The position numbers were made by a program, and so were the translations under genes. DNA of 64,000 bases from a virus, in the IMG/VR virus record IMGVR_UViG_3300027760_000026, positions 1 to 64,000 of that record; one strand, written 5' to 3'. The notes below the pieces were generated by a model. It was not told the origin of the DNA. It saw nothing but the letters and a program-made list of their open reading frames with translations, and ran no database searches. Shown here one piece after another: positions 8,412 through 16,751 of this stretch; positions within the stretch are counted from its first letter, which is position 1, and each line of letters opens with the position of its first letter.

Positions 8412-10205
8412 TTACCAGGTCACTGTTCCAGTACCAGATGTGAATTTATAAATCTTATACCCAGCGCGACTTGATGTATCGGGCGTTGGCACCGAAGGCC
8501 CAGTAGTTCCATTACACACCAATGATGATGTCATTGCAGTGATATTTGGGAAAGAACTTGGATAGGCAATGATGACTACGCCAGAACCACCGTTTCCGCC
8601 AGCTCCATCGCTACTTCCGTTATAACCGCCTCCTCCACCACCTCCGCCAGTATTTGTAGCTCCAGCACTACCGGCTCCACCCTGACCACCAGCGCCGCCA
8701 GATGTTGGAGATGCTGGAGCTGTTACGGTTCCAGTATATCCACCGCCGTTTCTTGCGCCACCAGAACCGCCACCTGCATAAGTTACCGAAGTGCCAGTAA
8801 TACTGGAAGCAAAGCCAGTCCCGCCAGCGCCCGATGCGGAACCAGAACCAGCGCCGCCAACTCCAATCGCCCCTCCTCCGCCACCAGATGGGTAAGGCGT
8901 TGCAGCAGTTGCAAGTCCGTTGCCCCCAACTTGTCCTTGCCCAGCAATAGCTGAACCTCCATAAAGCCCGTTTAAACCAGCCGTTGCTGCGCCACCACCA
9001 GATGCCCCTGCCAAACCGTTTGCAGTTCCGCCTCCACCTCCACCTCCACCAGAAGCAGTAATCCCTCCAAATACAGAACTAGAACCATTAGTTCCATTTC
9101 CTTGAGATGCTCCTCCGGTTCCGTTTGCACCAACAGTGACGGTAATTGCAGAACCAGAAACAACACCAAAGTTACTATGTGCTAAGTAACCACCTGCACC
9201 GCCGCCACCACCCAAACTACCGCCACCACCTCCACCACCAACAACAAGCAGATCCATGCCAGTAATGGCAAACTGAATCGGTGAAGTCCTTGGAGTTAAT
9301 GTGCTTGAAGATGTAAACACATGCACAACAAAGTTACCGGACACATAAACTGTTCCACCATCGAAATACTGAGTTGTACCAGGATAACGAATGACTACGA
9401 TGCCTGATCCACCTGCCGCAGCAGCACTTGCAGCGGCATACCCTGATGCGCCACCACCACCACCACCTGTATTGACTGCACCAGCTTCTGTAACCCCATT
9501 ATTACCGTTGCCGCCTTTACCTCCCCCACCATAACCGCCAGCACCACCACTATTCGCCGCATTAACATTTGCGCCACCACCACCTCCACCAGCATAAGCG
9601 ACTCGGGTACCCGTGATATCAGAAGCAATACCGGCGCCGCCAGCACCTCCAAAACCAGTGCCGCCACCCGCCACAGTAAACGAACCGGGTAACCCTACTG
9701 TTCCTGCACCACCACCACCGCTTGCGCCACAACCAGTAGCGTTTGTGCTAGCGGCAGCGCCACCAGCATTGCCTTGTCCAGAAGTCCCCGCTCCCGGCTG
9801 TGTTTTTTGCGCACCACCGCCACCAGAACCACCACTTAAACCATTTATGCTTGTACTGCCATCCCAATTTCGACAACCGCCTCCTCCGCCTATTGCAGAA
9901 ACTAGTGTAACCCCACTTAAAACAATAGTTGTATTGACTCCAGATGTGCCGACCAGGTCGTTTCCGCCGCCAGCACCTCCAGTACCTATGGTGACAGTGA
10001 AAGATTGACCTGTAGCTGGGGCGCCAATATATCCTTGAAGTAATCCGCCACCGCCACCGCCGCCAGAATAGTATCTACCACCTCCACCTCCGCCTCCGGC
10101 AACAGCTAGATACTCTACCACAGTAGGAGGGACACCTATCCAATCTAAATTTTTAATTGCTTGTGCAACTTGACTTAGTGTCCACATCCCGCTGTATGCT
10201 GGCAT
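8412..10205 (-). CDS. Double glycine-rich domain adhesin
   Basis: 597 residues with two complete glycine-rich units. The N-terminus MPAYSGMWTLSQVAQAIKNL is a short attachment-type segment. Unit 1 starts at VEYLAVAGGGGGGG (about residue 30) and ends GIVVIRYP. A linker with NFVVHVFTSSSTLTP leads to unit 2, which starts MDLLVVGGGGGGG (about residue 320) and ends GVVIIAYP. The C-terminus is YKIYKFTSGTGTVTW. Polyglycine-II sandwich adhesin folds are the known structural model for such tips; receptor binding is inference. It has a strong ribosome binding site (AGGAG, 8 bases before the ATG). The gene uses more GGC and GCC codons than the core genes, suggesting a separate history. Confidence 0.75.
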   Translation of the reverse strand: MPAYSGMWTLSQVAQAIKNLDWIGVPPTVVEYLAVAGGGGGGGRYYSGGGGGGGLLQGYIGAPATGQSFTVTIGTGGAGGGNDLVGTSGVNTTIVLSGVTLVSAIGGGGGCRNWDGSTSINGLSGGSGGGGAQKTQPGAGTSGQGNAGGAAASTNATGCGASGGGGAGTVGLPGSFTVAGGGTGFGGAGGAGIASDITGTRVAYAGGGGGGANVNAANSGGAGGYGGGGKGGNGNNGVTEAGAVNTGGGGGGASGYAAASAAAAGGSGIVVIRYPGTTQYFDGGTVYVSGNFVVHVFTSSSTLTPRTSPIQFAITGMDLLVVGGGGGGGSLGGGGGAGGYLAHSNFGVVSGSAITVTVGANGTGGASQGNGTNGSSSVFGGITASGGGGGGGGTANGLAGASGGGAATAGLNGLYGGSAIAGQGQVGGNGLATAATPYPSGGGGGAIGVGGAGSGSASGAGGTGFASSITGTSVTYAGGGSGGARNGGGYTGTVTAPASPTSGGAGGQGGAGSAGATNTGGGGGGGGYNGSSDGAGGNGGSGVVIIAYPSSFPNITAMTSSLVCNGTTGPSVPTPDTSSRAGYKIYKFTSGTGTVTW

Positions 10206-10210
10206 TTCTA

Positions 10211-10606
10211 TTACTCCTGAACTGGCGCTGTTTCTTCCGTTGATGGCACAACTGGAAAGACAAATTCAATCCATGAAGTTGTTGCTTCATCCCATGTATA
10301 CATCTTGCCTTCCTCAACAGGCATAGGAGTTGGTGCATTCCACAAACATGTTTCTTCATTCAATAACCAAGAAGCATATGGTTTAGGTGGAATAAAAGCA
10401 TCTCTTACACTATCATAAGTGTAACCAACGCCGGCATAATTCTTACGTAATGGTGTACCACCTAGTGTATGTACTCCACCTTGTGTATTATATGAAGTCT
10501 GAACCCAAGATGCAGGATCACCCCAATGACCTAGATCAAGAACTTCTTTTTCAATTACAATCACTTGTGTGACTACACCGTTTTCTACTTTAGCAAAATG
10601 TGCCAT
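10211..10606 (-). CDS. Small adhesin-island protein, NYAGxG family (copy 1)
   Basis: 131 residues from the ATG at 10606, chosen because GGAG lies 8 bases upstream and MAHFAKVENGVVTQV aligns with the start of its paralogue at 17352-17753. A further in-frame ATG at 10651 lacks this support. The conserved core is GGTPLRKNYAGVGYTYD, then DAFIPPKPYASW, ending in a MYTWDEATTSWIEF strand. I recall the same family as an unnamed protein in many T4-like cyanophages; its function is not known to me. Its position directly beside glycine-rich adhesin genes suggests a role in fibre assembly or decoration, by analogy only with gp38/Tfa-type assembly proteins. Confidence 0.75.
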   Translation of the reverse strand: MAHFAKVENGVVTQVIVIEKEVLDLGHWGDPASWVQTSYNTQGGVHTLGGTPLRKNYAGVGYTYDSVRDAFIPPKPYASWLLNEETCLWNAPTPMPVEEGKMYTWDEATTSWIEFVFPVVPSTEETAPVQE

Positions 10607-10620
10607 ATTAAAATCTCCGT

Positions 10621-11493
10621 TTAGAAAGTAATAGAACCAGAACTGGTCCAAATATATATCTGATATCCGTTGTTGTATAGTATTTGTGGATTGCCTGTTG
10701 TACTTGCGGGTGGTGCTAGATTTTGTGGGTAACGAATAATAACGATGCCGGAGCCGCCGTTTGAAGAATTGCCAGAGCTATAGCCGTTACCCCCGCTGCC
10801 GCCACCTGTATTGGCTTGCCCCGCAGTAGATGACCCATCATATCCACCTACACCACCGCCACCGGCCCCACCCAATCCCCCCGGTCTTGGACCGCGATTG
10901 TCGCCGCCGCCACCTCCACCGCCAGCATAAAAAATTCTTGAGCCAGTAATAACTGAACAAAATCCTGTCCCACCGCTTCCACCAGCGGAAGATGACCCAT
11001 TCACTCCTACAGAACCCGCGCCACCCCCACCACCGCCGGTCGTATAACTTGAATTATCTGTGCTATACAAACCCCCTGAGTTTCCCTGATCTGCGGTTCC
11101 AGCACCGCCTGTAGTTAAACCGCCGCCACCGCCAGAACCTCCAGAGCCACCAACGTAACTATTTCCATTTGAAGACCCAAAACCACCGCCAAGTGATTTA
11201 ATCCCGGTGCCGGTGCCGCTACTTGTCAAATAAAATTCTGAAAACCCACCAGCATTGCCAGCATTGCCAGATGCAACTCCAGCCCCGCCAGCACCAACGG
11301 TAATTGTGTAAGAAACACCTGCGGTAATGTTGTAACCAGAAGCAGTTAAAACACCACCTGCACCGCCACCGCCAGCCGAATTAGAACCACCAGAACCCCC
11401 GCCAGCGACAACAAGATACTCAATCGTGCTAGTCTTTTGGTCTGTGAAGGGGTTAAATGTTGCGCTTAGAAAACCTCCTAGATATTGACTCAT
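10621..11493 (-). CDS. Glycine-rich adhesin
   Basis: 290 residues, almost entirely one glycine-rich domain. It has a short N-terminus (MSQYLGGFLSATFNPF), then IEYLVVAGGGSGG near residue 25, tracts of GGGGG separated by variable loops, GIVIIRYPQNL near residue 250, and the C-terminal motif YQIYIWTSSGSITF. With no FN3 or stalk modules it is the simplest member of the family here. An AAGGA precedes the ATG and overlaps the stop of the upstream adhesin gene, consistent with coupled translation. The coding sequence is visibly richer in GGC and GCC codons than the neck and baseplate genes. Confidence 0.75.
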   Translation of the reverse strand: MSQYLGGFLSATFNPFTDQKTSTIEYLVVAGGGSGGSNSAGGGGAGGVLTASGYNITAGVSYTITVGAGGAGVASGNAGNAGGFSEFYLTSSGTGTGIKSLGGGFGSSNGNSYVGGSGGSGGGGGLTTGGAGTADQGNSGGLYSTDNSSYTTGGGGGGAGSVGVNGSSSAGGSGGTGFCSVITGSRIFYAGGGGGGGDNRGPRPGGLGGAGGGGVGGYDGSSTAGQANTGGGSGGNGYSSGNSSNGGSGIVIIRYPQNLAPPASTTGNPQILYNNGYQIYIWTSSGSITF

Positions 11494-11503
11494 ATTATAA
11501 TCC

Positions 11504-13027
11504 TTAGAAGGTTATAGAACCAGAACTGGTCCAAGTGTATACACGATTCTTGTATCCTAGACCGGTTGCAAATGGGGAGAGTTGATTCCATGCGGGGGAA
11601 CCTCCAGTGGACGATAAAGTTAAACTACTGGCAGAACTGTCTGCTAAGAAAGATCCAGATACATTGCCCATTAATAGAACTGTTGACGCCGATGGAACAA
11701 AAGGAGCCGTTGGAACCGTATAAGTAGTTAGCGTAGGGTCATACATAGCCACGTTAGACATTCTGATATTGCTAATGTACGCATTTTTTGCGGGATAAGA
11801 GCCTGGAGAAGTATTATATGTGGAAATATAATAATTAGTCAAACTGGTTGAAGTCGAATTAGTTGTGGTTCCCACCCGGGTGCCATTAGAAAATAATGCC
11901 ACATTGACACCAGAACGAACTAAAGCAACATGATTCCATGTGTTTAAAACAATAGATGTCGAAGTTCCGTTACGAATCAATGGAAAATTAGAATATAAAT
12001 ATTGACTTGGATGAAATCCAATTTGAAAGTCGTTTAAAGCAGCACTTGCCGAAAGATAAATGTCTAAATCTCCCGATCCCGGTGCTACTGTTGGATAAAC
12101 CCAAAATTCAACGGTGTAATTTCCAGTCCCAAAATTTAATGCCGATGTAGTAGGCCCAACCAAATAGGTTGAACCGTTGAAAAACATACTCCCCGACCCG
12201 CTGGTGCTGACTGTTGGGCTACCAGTGGTTGATGCTGCGGCAGCGTAGATGTCTGGGTAACTCACGATGACAATACCGGAACCGCCGGCAGCATTACCAC
12301 CACCACCACCTCCGGTATTAACTCCTCCTGCGCTGCTTTGATTCCCACCTCCGCCTACTCCTCCAACACCGTATACAACATAAGCACCACCTGCTCTGGA
12401 TCCAGAACCGCCGCCGGCATAAGTTGTTACAGTACCGGAAATAGCGGAAGCAATACCCGCTCCTCCACCGTTAAATATGTTGTCATATTGAGATGAACTG
12501 CCGCCGGTAAACCCAACGGTGCCAGCACCACCTCCACCGCCACCAGCATATGGTTGTCCATTACTTAAATGTCCAATACCACCACTATTACCTTGTCCAG
12601 AAGTGCCTTGACCGCCTTGATTTAACCTATAAGCACCAGATATTGTTGCTCCACCTCCGCCGGAACCACCACTTATACCTGCTTGACCAGTCGTACTACT
12701 ACCATTATATCCCCCGCCACCACCACCGCCTAAAGCGGTTATTGAACCAAGTACTGAGTTTTGACCAGAACCGCCAGTTGACCCGTAATCAGAAACAGCT
12801 GCTGCTGCACCACCACCACCAACGGTAACTGTGATAGAAGTGTTGACGTTGACCGGAACGGTCCCTTGCAACAAACCTCCTGCTCCGCCACCACCACCGG
12901 CAGATCCGCCACCGCCGCCACCAGCAACTACAAGGTAGTCTACTGCTGGGGTTGACATCGTACCAGTCCACGCCTTCTGTTGTAGACCTTGTAGTTGTTG
13001 TTTTAAGGTAAAAAGACCTCGTGCCAT
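11504..13027 (-). CDS. Glycine-rich adhesin with LamG-like lectin domain
   Basis: 507 residues. N-terminus MARGLFTLKQQLQGLQQKAW, glycine-rich domain from VDYLVVAGGGGGGS (about residue 30) to GIVIVSYPDI (about 260). A concanavalin/LamG_3-type jelly roll then runs from about residue 280 to 430: FNGSTYLVGP, YTVEFWVYP, NTWNHVALVRSG, VALFSNGTRVGT, YISNIRMSNVAMYD. This is the typical order of strands in laminin-G-like carbohydrate-binding domains. The C-terminus is NRVYTWTSSGSITF. It is the only adhesin in the island with a LamG domain and probably binds surface glycans (inference). AAGG lies 11 bases before the ATG. Confidence 0.8.
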   Translation of the reverse strand: MARGLFTLKQQLQGLQQKAWTGTMSTPAVDYLVVAGGGGGGSAGGGGGAGGLLQGTVPVNVNTSITVTVGGGGAAAAVSDYGSTGGSGQNSVLGSITALGGGGGGGYNGSSTTGQAGISGGSGGGGATISGAYRLNQGGQGTSGQGNSGGIGHLSNGQPYAGGGGGGAGTVGFTGGSSSQYDNIFNGGGAGIASAISGTVTTYAGGGSGSRAGGAYVVYGVGGVGGGGNQSSAGGVNTGGGGGGNAAGGSGIVIVSYPDIYAAAASTTGSPTVSTSGSGSMFFNGSTYLVGPTTSALNFGTGNYTVEFWVYPTVAPGSGDLDIYLSASAALNDFQIGFHPSQYLYSNFPLIRNGTSTSIVLNTWNHVALVRSGVNVALFSNGTRVGTTTNSTSTSLTNYYISTYNTSPGSYPAKNAYISNIRMSNVAMYDPTLTTYTVPTAPFVPSASTVLLMGNVSGSFLADSSASSLTLSSTGGSPAWNQLSPFATGLGYKNRVYTWTSSGSITF

Positions 13028-13038
13028 TGTATACTACC

Positions 13039-13929
13039 TTAAAAAGTTATTGTGCCACTGGCAGTAAATACATAAATGCGCCAGCTTCCGGTTACATAAG
13101 TTTGTGGACTACCAGTGGTTGCAACGGCTGGGGCTAGGTAACTTGGATAGCGTATAACTACAATACCACTGCCGCCTGCTCCACCGCGCATTGATGGATT
13201 TGCAGAACCACCAGAAGCATCATAAAACCCGCCGCCTCCTCCGCCGCCTGTATTGGCAAACCCAGAATAACCTATTAATTGACCAGAAGCTACCCCACCT
13301 ACTCCACCTTGCCCACCGGCATTACCACCACCGGCTACACCAAGTCCTGGTCCAGTATAACCACCGCCACCGCCACCACCGGCATATTGAGTTGGTGTTC
13401 CTGAAATAGAAGATACTAATCCTGTACCACCACTTCCGCCATTTATAGAATTTCCGTTAGTTCCAGCAGAGCCAGCACCTCCGCCCCCACCACAACCATT
13501 AGAACCTGATACTCCCGCTGTCCCGCCAGAAAACCCCTGTCCGGCCCTCCCCGTTCCACCAGAACCACCTTGAACTGCACCGCCACCAGAACCACCATTT
13601 GTCCCGGGATTGCTTGAGTTAAAACTTCCACCCCCACCGCCCCCAACTGAGGTAATAACGCCAAACACGGAATTTGCGCCACTACCGCCTGGGCTAGAAT
13701 CTGAAGTAGAACCGGCCCCACCAGACCCAACCGTAACAGTGATTTGAGAACCTGGTGTAATTGCATATCCTGTGGCAGTTAATAAACCGCCAGCACCTCC
13801 ACCACCACCAAATCCGTATCCACCACCACCCCCACCCGCAACAACAAGATATTCGACAGTGGTGACTGGACCGTTTAGTCCTGTGACACTTCCATTAGAA
13901 AGATAAGAACCATTATATCTAAGAGACAT
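13039..13929 (-). CDS. Glycine-rich adhesin
   Basis: 296 residues from the ATG at 13929, which begins one base after the TGA of the 13931-14302 gene (TGACATG). An in-frame TTG at 13965 would overlap that gene by 35 bases and is less likely. N-terminus MSLRYNGSYLSNGSVTGL, then VEYLVVAGGGGGG near residue 30, a glycine-rich domain ending GIVVIRYPSYLAP, and the C-terminal motif WRIYVFTASGTITF shared with the two adhesins downstream. Without a visible ribosome binding site it probably depends on translational coupling to the small gene before it. A receptor-binding role is inferred. Confidence 0.75.
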   Translation of the reverse strand: MSLRYNGSYLSNGSVTGLNGPVTTVEYLVVAGGGGGGYGFGGGGGAGGLLTATGYAITPGSQITVTVGSGGAGSTSDSSPGGSGANSVFGVITSVGGGGGGSFNSSNPGTNGGSGGGAVQGGSGGTGRAGQGFSGGTAGVSGSNGCGGGGGAGSAGTNGNSINGGSGGTGLVSSISGTPTQYAGGGGGGGYTGPGLGVAGGGNAGGQGGVGGVASGQLIGYSGFANTGGGGGGGFYDASGGSANPSMRGGAGGSGIVVIRYPSYLAPAVATTGSPQTYVTGSWRIYVFTASGTITF

Positions 13930-13930
13930 G

Positions 13931-14302
13931 TCAGGTAATTGCTTCGTAGGTGGCAGTATATTCAATTGCAGAACCAGTGCCAGATGTGACTACAACGCTC
14001 TGATTTTCATTGACATAGAATGAAGTAGTCTTATCGACAACAATAAGTGCAGCATTTGCAGGTACTGAAATCTGATAACAGATTCGATATGCTGTACCAC
14101 CACCAGCAGTTGCAGAGTTAATACTGACTGTTGTAGTTGCAGGACTGCCAGTCACGTTAGTTGCAACGATACTATCAATCTTGTTGACAGTATTAGAAGC
14201 AGGAGTTAATGAAGTCCAAGTAGTTGCAGCTGTATTAGCTGGAATTAGATATACAGTATTGCCGTATATCGATGTTACGTTTACGATATTAGGATTTGCC
14301 AT
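13931..14302 (-). CDS. Small beta-rich virion protein (copy 1 of a pair)
   Basis: 123 residues, related to the 117-residue product of 16395-16748. Both have an internal Ala/Thr-rich sheet, a xAYRxxxQIxVPAxxxLxVxxK motif (here YRICYQISVPANAALIVVDK), an acidic NENQSVVV / EEGDALRL segment and the terminal YEAIT / YEDIS. Small proteins of this pattern are common near fibres in T4-like marine phages, usually annotated only as structural or hypothetical. AGAGGA lies 6 bases before the ATG. The function is unknown; a beta-sandwich virion decoration or connector is plausible. Confidence 0.7.
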   Translation of the reverse strand: MANPNIVNVTSIYGNTVYLIPANTAATTWTSLTPASNTVNKIDSIVATNVTGSPATTTVSINSATAGGGTAYRICYQISVPANAALIVVDKTTSFYVNENQSVVVTSGTGSAIEYTATYEAIT

Positions 14303-14311
14303 TTTTTCCTC

Positions 14312-14707
14312 TTAGAATCCAAAAATCAATGCCATGGCAATACTTTTGCCTGTTGAGATGCCCGATACTCCGTTTGCACCATTCGTGCCGTTTGTACCGG
14401 CTTGTGCAAGAACTGTCCAGTATGTATTCGCCGTTGCTGGATTTTGATTTGATCCTGCTAGTATTGATATATAGCTAGATCCAGAATATGTTACCATATC
14501 ATTTACAACATATGATGTTGAATTTGACCATGCACCTTTAGGTGTAAATCCTAATGAATATGATAGATTGTTCCATGCAGTATTACCAGTACCAACTTTG
14601 AATCGATTCGTGTCAGTTTCTACACCAACTTCACCTATAGCCAGAAGTGTATTGGCAGAAGTCCATTGTGAATATGTACCATTTCTGAGTTGAATTTGTT
14701 GTGCCAT
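14312..14707 (-). CDS. Fibre protein with tropism-determinant-type N-terminus, CBM and collagen-like tail
   Basis: 131 residues. Residues 1-45 (QIQLRNGTYSQWTSANTLLA, then GEVGVETDTNRFKVGTG) match the N-terminal domain of phage major tropism determinant and similar fibre attachment domains. Residues 56-101 (GAWSNSTSYVVNDMVTYSGS, then YWTVLAQAG) match a CBM5/12-type chitin/cellulose-binding fold. A short collagen-like run of G-x-x triplets (GTNGTNGANGVSG) follows. Its ATG overlaps the stop of the 58-residue gene before it as TAATG, with a GGGGGA upstream. It probably forms a short trimeric connector carrying a carbohydrate-binding module. Confidence 0.75.
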   Translation of the reverse strand: MAQQIQLRNGTYSQWTSANTLLAIGEVGVETDTNRFKVGTGNTAWNNLSYSLGFTPKGAWSNSTSYVVNDMVTYSGSSYISILAGSNQNPATANTYWTVLAQAGTNGTNGANGVSGISTGKSIAMALIFGF

Positions 14708-14883
14708 TATGGCGATCCCCCGTTGACTGTTGTTGTTCCGCCATAATTCGTTGTTGGTGTTCCACCATCTATGTTGGCAGAAACGACTGATCTAACCCAA
14801 CCATATCCATCATACACCCAGACTTCACCATTGATTGTGGTTGTTGTTCCTGCCGTTGGATTATTTGGAAAGTTTTGTGCCAT
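14707..14883 (-). CDS. Tiny 58-residue virion-type protein
   Basis: 58 residues starting MAQNFPNNPTAGTTTTINGE and continuing VWVYDGYGWV. The FPNNPT...W.YDG..W pattern is a small domain found widely in fibre-associated proteins of marine phages. It starts six bases after the stop of the 14890-16395 adhesin and overlaps the next gene as TAATG, so it is embedded in a coupled series. No good ribosome binding site of its own is seen. It ends in a Gly/Thr-rich tail (TTNYGGTTTVNGGSP). Function unknown; likely a fibre decoration domain. Confidence 0.65.
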   Translation of the reverse strand: MAQNFPNNPTAGTTTTINGEVWVYDGYGWVRSVVSANIDGGTPTTNYGGTTTVNGGSP

Positions 14884-14889
14884 TTTAGT

Positions 14890-16395
14890 TTACCAAGAAA
14901 TTGTACCTGTGCCACTGTAGAATCTATACACTCTATAACCAGATCTAGAAGGTTGATCATATGATAGACCACCAGAAATTGAAGTAGGTGCTGTATATTG
15001 ATTTGAATATGCGATAATCACTACACCAGAAGAACCGTATCCTCCGGCACCACCATTATATCCACCAGCGCCTCCACCACCACCACCCGTGTTAGAGTAA
15101 GGCGCATTATAACCTCCACCATTTGTGCCACCTGAACCACCTATTCCTGATCCACCACTACCTACTGTTCCTAACTCATTTCCGCCTCCGCCACCACCAG
15201 CATATGATGTTGATGTACCAGTTATAGAACTAGAAACGCCTGCACCACCTGCACCACCACTGTAATTACCGCCTGCGCCACCTGCGCCACCACCACCAGC
15301 AGCACCATATGGCGGACTACCTCCAGGTTGGCCATGCCAACCGCCAGTACCTCCTGAATTTCCCCCACCATAACTTCCGCCACCAGAACCAGGTGAACCA
15401 TCACCCCATCCACCGCCGCCACCTGAACCACCTGCAGTTCCATTTTCACCAGCACCGTGAGTGCCAGTTCCTCCAGTACCACCACCATATGCATAAATTG
15501 CTGCAAATTGACTTGGTGATCCACTACCATTATTTGAACCACCACCACCCACTGTCACTGTATAACTAGTAGATGCAGATATTCCTATTGTTGAATTGTA
15601 GTAACCACCAGCACCACCGCCACCAGATGATCCAATTGCTGTACCACAATCTCTGCCACCACCTCCACCAGCAAGAACTAGATATTCAACTGATGACGGT
15701 GTTGTTGCTGGTGTTGTTATCTGATTACTTGCAGAACTTGCAGCACCTTGACCAACAGCATTTGTTGCTCTTACCGTGAACGTATAATTTGTTATTGGAC
15801 TAAGACCTGAAACAGTAATTGTACCAGATCCTGCTTGAGATAATGTTCCTGTTATATTACCAGGTGAAGATGTTGCCGTATAAGATGTTATCGCAGTACC
15901 ACCATTACTTGCTGGTGCAGTAAATGTGACGGTGGCTGAGAATGGTCCTGTGGCAGTAGCTGTACCAATCGTTGGCGCGCCAGGTAATGCCCATGTTGTT
16001 ATACTGCCAGATGCAGAAGAACTTAAACTATTACCTGATGCATTTGTTGCATACACTGTGAATGTATAACTCGTTCCTGTCGTTAGTCCAGTGACTGTGA
16101 TTGTACCAGAACCTGATTGGCTTAGTGTTGCGGTTACTCCACCTGGAGATGATACGGCAGTATAAGATGTGATTGTACTACCACCACCATAAGATGGTGC
16201 AGTAAATGCAACAGTTGCAGTTGTCGAACCAGTAGTTGTTGCTGCACCAATCGTTGGTGCATCTGGTTTATTAGATGGCCAAACATTAGCACCTTGAGCA
16301 ATTTGGGCTTCTTGTACTGACCAAATCCCAGAACCACCAGTCGAAGTGGTGGTTACTTTTCTCGGTCCAATAATGCCGCCATTGCCTTTACGCAT
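14890..16395 (-). CDS. FN3-repeat glycine-rich adhesin
   Basis: 501 residues. The N-terminus MRKGNGGIIGPRKVTTTST with GIWSVQEAQIA is an attachment-type leader I associate with many marine-phage fibre proteins. Two FN3 modules follow at about 45-140 and 141-232 (DAPTIGAAT, GAPTIGTAT; each ends YTFTVYATN or YTFTVRATN). A glycine-rich domain runs from VEYLVLAGGGGG (about 240) to GVVIIAYSNQY. The C-terminus is YRVYRFYSGTGTISW, as in the adhesins at 17786, 20129 and 53776. GAGG lies 9 bases before the ATG, and the start overlaps the previous stop as TAATG. It is probably a receptor-binding tip on an FN3 stalk. Confidence 0.8.
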   Translation of the reverse strand: MRKGNGGIIGPRKVTTTSTGGSGIWSVQEAQIAQGANVWPSNKPDAPTIGAATTTGSTTATVAFTAPSYGGGSTITSYTAVSSPGGVTATLSQSGSGTITVTGLTTGTSYTFTVYATNASGNSLSSSASGSITTWALPGAPTIGTATATGPFSATVTFTAPASNGGTAITSYTATSSPGNITGTLSQAGSGTITVSGLSPITNYTFTVRATNAVGQGAASSASNQITTPATTPSSVEYLVLAGGGGGRDCGTAIGSSGGGGAGGYYNSTIGISASTSYTVTVGGGGSNNGSGSPSQFAAIYAYGGGTGGTGTHGAGENGTAGGSGGGGGWGDGSPGSGGGSYGGGNSGGTGGWHGQPGGSPPYGAAGGGGAGGAGGNYSGGAGGAGVSSSITGTSTSYAGGGGGGNELGTVGSGGSGIGGSGGTNGGGYNAPYSNTGGGGGGAGGYNGGAGGYGSSGVVIIAYSNQYTAPTSISGGLSYDQPSRSGYRVYRFYSGTGTISW

Positions 16396-16748
16396 TAACT
16401 AATATCCTCATATGAACATATTGCTTCTAATTTATTGTTAGCACTAGCAGTAAGTCTGAGTGCATCACCCTCTTCAAGATAAAATGATTTAGAGACAACA
16501 TCTAATGTTGATGCAGCAGGAACTATAATCTGAGAACCTAATCGATACGCAGTCGCACTTCTATAAAGATCCATTGTTAATGTGTAGTTATTTGCACCAT
16601 CGACATTACTAATATATAAGGCATTTACTTTAAGAACTTTATTACTACCACCAGCGCAAGATGCGATTGCAGTTGCTGAAGTAGTCACTAATTGTACTGC
16701 TGTTTTTCCATTTACATTCGTGGATACTAATACATTTGGTGCTGTCAT
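16395..16748 (-). CDS. Small beta-rich virion protein (copy 2 of a pair)
   Basis: 117 residues, paralogue of 13931-14302. Characteristic segments are VLKVNALYISNVDGANNYTL, SATAYRLGSQIIVPAASTLD, YLEEGDALRLTA and the terminal CSYEDIS. I associate this sequence type with small structural proteins of cyanophages, function unknown. It lies three bases after the NSGKYLTT repeat gene and overlaps the next adhesin gene by one base (TAATG). Like the other copy, it immediately precedes or neighbours a glycine-rich adhesin, which hints at a shared assembly role. Confidence 0.7.
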   Translation of the reverse strand: MTAPNVLVSTNVNGKTAVQLVTTSATAIASCAGGSNKVLKVNALYISNVDGANNYTLTMDLYRSATAYRLGSQIIVPAASTLDVVSKSFYLEEGDALRLTASANNKLEAICSYEDIS

Positions 16749-16751
16749 TTT

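Noticed and set aside
9613-10008. Long plus-strand ORFs rich in Pro, His or Leu opposite the glycine-rich genes (for example here, 4.2-7.6 kb, 15.3-15.8 kb, 20.4-20.8 kb, 54.3-54.7 kb)
   Set aside because: They are complements of Gly/Ala-rich codons, have no ribosome binding sites and no recognisable domains, and lie opposite well-supported minus-strand genes.
10211-10651. In-frame ATG at 10651 for the NYAGxG protein
   Set aside because: The ATG at 10606 has GGAG at good spacing and aligns with the start of the paralogue at 17753. The longer form would overlap the upstream adhesin gene.
13039-13965. TTG start at 13965 for the adhesin, giving 308 residues
   Set aside because: It overlaps the upstream gene by 35 bases. 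The ATG at 13929 one base after the upstream stop is typical of coupling here, and the protein then starts like its relatives.
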